DNA of 13,883 bases from Candidatus Liptonbacteria bacterium CG11_big_fil_rev_8_21_14_0_20_35_14. GTDB lineage: Bacteria; Patescibacteriota; Minisyncoccia; UBA6257; XYB1-36-10. The stretch's first letter is position 1; each line of letters opens with the position of its first letter. The position numbers were made by a program, and so were the translations under genes. Positions 13,078-13,883 of the stretch are shown here, one piece after another. Location of the stretch: contig PCWO01000032.1 of the NCBI GenBank assembly GCA_002796205.1, positions 1 through 13,883 on the forward strand, in the 5' to 3' direction. Below the pieces are notes generated by a model. It had not been told where the DNA came from. It worked only from the letters and a program-made list of their open reading frames with translations, and did not search any database.

Positions 13078-13626
13078 ATGTTGATAGATTTAAAAGAGCT
13101 TACAAAATCATTAGATATAACAATTGAAAGTTTATCAAGTGAATTTTCTTCTTTAAGAAGTAATCGCCCCAACGCTAAAATGGTTGAGGATATTTTAGTA
13201 GATGTTTACGGTTCCAAAATACCTGTTAAACAAATAGCCTCTATCTCTATTACACCTCCCAAAGAAATAAATATTAGCGCCTGGGATATTAATAATACTA
13301 AATCAATCCTAAACGCTATTATAGAAAACCTTAAACTAAACCCCAGAGTTGATGGCTCAACTATTCACGTTGAGATCCAAAGCTTAACCGATGAAAGAAA
13401 AAATGAAATTATCAAAATAGCCGGGAAGCTGGCCGAGGAGGCCCGTATTAAAATCAGGTCATTAAGGGATTCAGCTAATAAAAAAATAGAGTCCGAAGCT
13501 AAAGAAGGCTCAATTTCAGAAGATGAAAAGTTTTCCCATAAAGAAAAAATTCAAAAAATAATAGACCAAATTAATAATAAAGTTGAAACATTATTAAAAA
13601 ATAAAATAGAGGATCTTAAAATATGA
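13078..13626 (+). CDS. frr: Ribosome recycling factor
   Basis: RRF splits post-termination ribosomes together with EF-G. The 182 residues match the normal length of about 185. Domain I helices start with LSSEFSSLRSNRPNAKMVEDI (family form: L.tiRtGRAnP.ll) and return in the C-terminal half with LTDERKNEIIKIAGKLAEEA and KIRSLRDSANKKIES. Domain II is the segment VDVYGSKIPVKQIASISI through LNPRVDGSTIHVEI (family form: GLNPxxxGxxIRixiP). The Arg corresponding to the family's conserved domain I arginine is probably in KIRSLRD. It has its own promoter but is also downstream of mreB and the delta'-like gene. It ends with TGA overlapping the ATG of the protease gene by four bases (ATGA). TGA used here as a stop supports the standard genetic code. 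Confidence 0.95.
   Translation: MLIDLKELTKSLDITIESLSSEFSSLRSNRPNAKMVEDILVDVYGSKIPVKQIASISITPPKEINISAWDINNTKSILNAIIENLKLNPRVDGSTIHVEIQSLTDERKNEIIKIAGKLAEEARIKIRSLRDSANKKIESEAKEGSISEDEKFSHKEKIQKIIDQINNKVETLLKNKIEDLKI
13609..13613 (+). promoter_or_regulatory. Shine-Dalgarno-like site before the RseP-type protease
   Basis: GAGGA lies 9 bases before the ATG at 13623, within the last codons of frr. It is one of the few sites in the window with the expected sequence and spacing, and it sits at an internal operon gene. Confidence 0.45.
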
Positions 13627-13883
13627 TAGGTTTAATTGTTTTTATCGGCCTTATTTTTCTTATTCTAGTCCATGAATTTGGCCATTTTTTTACGGCTAAA
13701 TTATTTGGTATTAAAGTTGATGAATTTGGCATTGGCTTTCCTCCTAAAATATTTAGTAAAAAATATAGAGGCACTTTATATTCTCTCAACTCTATTCCTT
13801 TTGGGGGTTTTGTTAGAATATTTGGTGAGTCTCCGTTAGATGAGGCTAGTAGTCTAGTAGAAAAAAAACAAAGTTTTGCCTAT
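13623..13883 (+). CDS. rseP: RseP-type site-2 (intramembrane) metalloprotease, N-terminal part
   Basis: Site-2 proteases cut substrates inside the membrane; RseP cleaves anti-sigma factors and signal-peptide remnants in well-studied bacteria. The visible 87 residues run to the right edge without a stop. The first membrane helix (about residues 2-20) contains the zinc-binding motif HEFGH at 17-21 (His17, Glu18, His21). Next come FGIKVDEFGIGFPPKIF and NSIPFGGFVRIFGE, the characteristic G-[IF]-GFPP and IPxGGFV segments of the family. The later NPD/DG zinc site and any PDZ domain would lie beyond the window. The ATG overlaps the frr stop, so translation is coupled. The gene track is too short for the usual ORF cut-off but the motifs make it certain. 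Confidence 0.93.
   Translation, partial: MIGLIVFIGLIFLILVHEFGHFFTAKLFGIKVDEFGIGFPPKIFSKKYRGTLYSLNSIPFGGFVRIFGESPLDEASSLVEKKQSFAY

Noticed and set aside
1..13883. Recoded UGA (codes 4 or 25) as in some Patescibacteria
   Set aside because: Tryptophan is encoded by TGG throughout, no gene needs TGA read-through, and frr ends in TGA exactly where the next gene overlaps.

Overview
The window reads as chromosome of an AT-rich bacterium with a small genome, most likely a Candidate Phyla Radiation / Patescibacteria member, probably Parcubacteria-like. Reasons: tightly packed genes, Lys/Asn/Ile-rich proteins, compact ribosomal proteins, a baseplate-J-like membrane protein of a type I associate with Parcubacteria, and an RNA polymerase alpha subunit without its C-terminal domain. 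The lineage is inferred from gene content; there is no rRNA here. The standard code is used: TGG encodes Trp, and TGA ends frr. TAA is by far the commonest stop. No tRNA, CRISPR array or insertion sequence was seen, and no gene-free stretch exceeds 300 bases.

Left part (1-5789): the 3' end of a large cysteine-rich protein of unknown function, open from the left edge; a small gene with its own promoter that is split by a one-base frameshift; an unrecognised 414-residue protein ending in an AT-only hairpin and T-run; then two single genes with promoters close to their start codons. These two encode a degenerate FtsA/PilM-like actin-fold protein and a single-pass membrane protein with a baseplate-J-like external domain. 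They may form an uncharacterised envelope module.

Middle (5795-9502): a strong TTGACA promoter followed by infA-rpmJ-rpsM-rpsK-rpsD-rpoA-rplQ-rplM-rpsI, with gaps of 1-9 bases and no convincing Shine-Dalgarno sites. This is the classical alpha operon joined to the L13-S9 pair, without secY, adk or map in front. The last 9 codons of rpsI, stop included, are followed by a diverged in-frame copy of themselves.

Right part (9514-13883): a four-helix membrane protein of the YjdF/DUF2238 type; a convergent (minus-strand) membrane-anchored PEGA-domain protein whose gene overlaps it at the 3' end; divergent from that, mreB, followed by an overlapping short DNA polymerase III delta'-like gene; then frr (own promoter) and the start of an RseP-type site-2 protease that runs off the right edge.

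A theme across the window is that most recognisable promoters place the -10 box only 7-17 bases before the ATG, leaving no room for a Shine-Dalgarno site. This points to leaderless or nearly leaderless mRNAs as the usual mode for first genes, and coupled translation inside operons.
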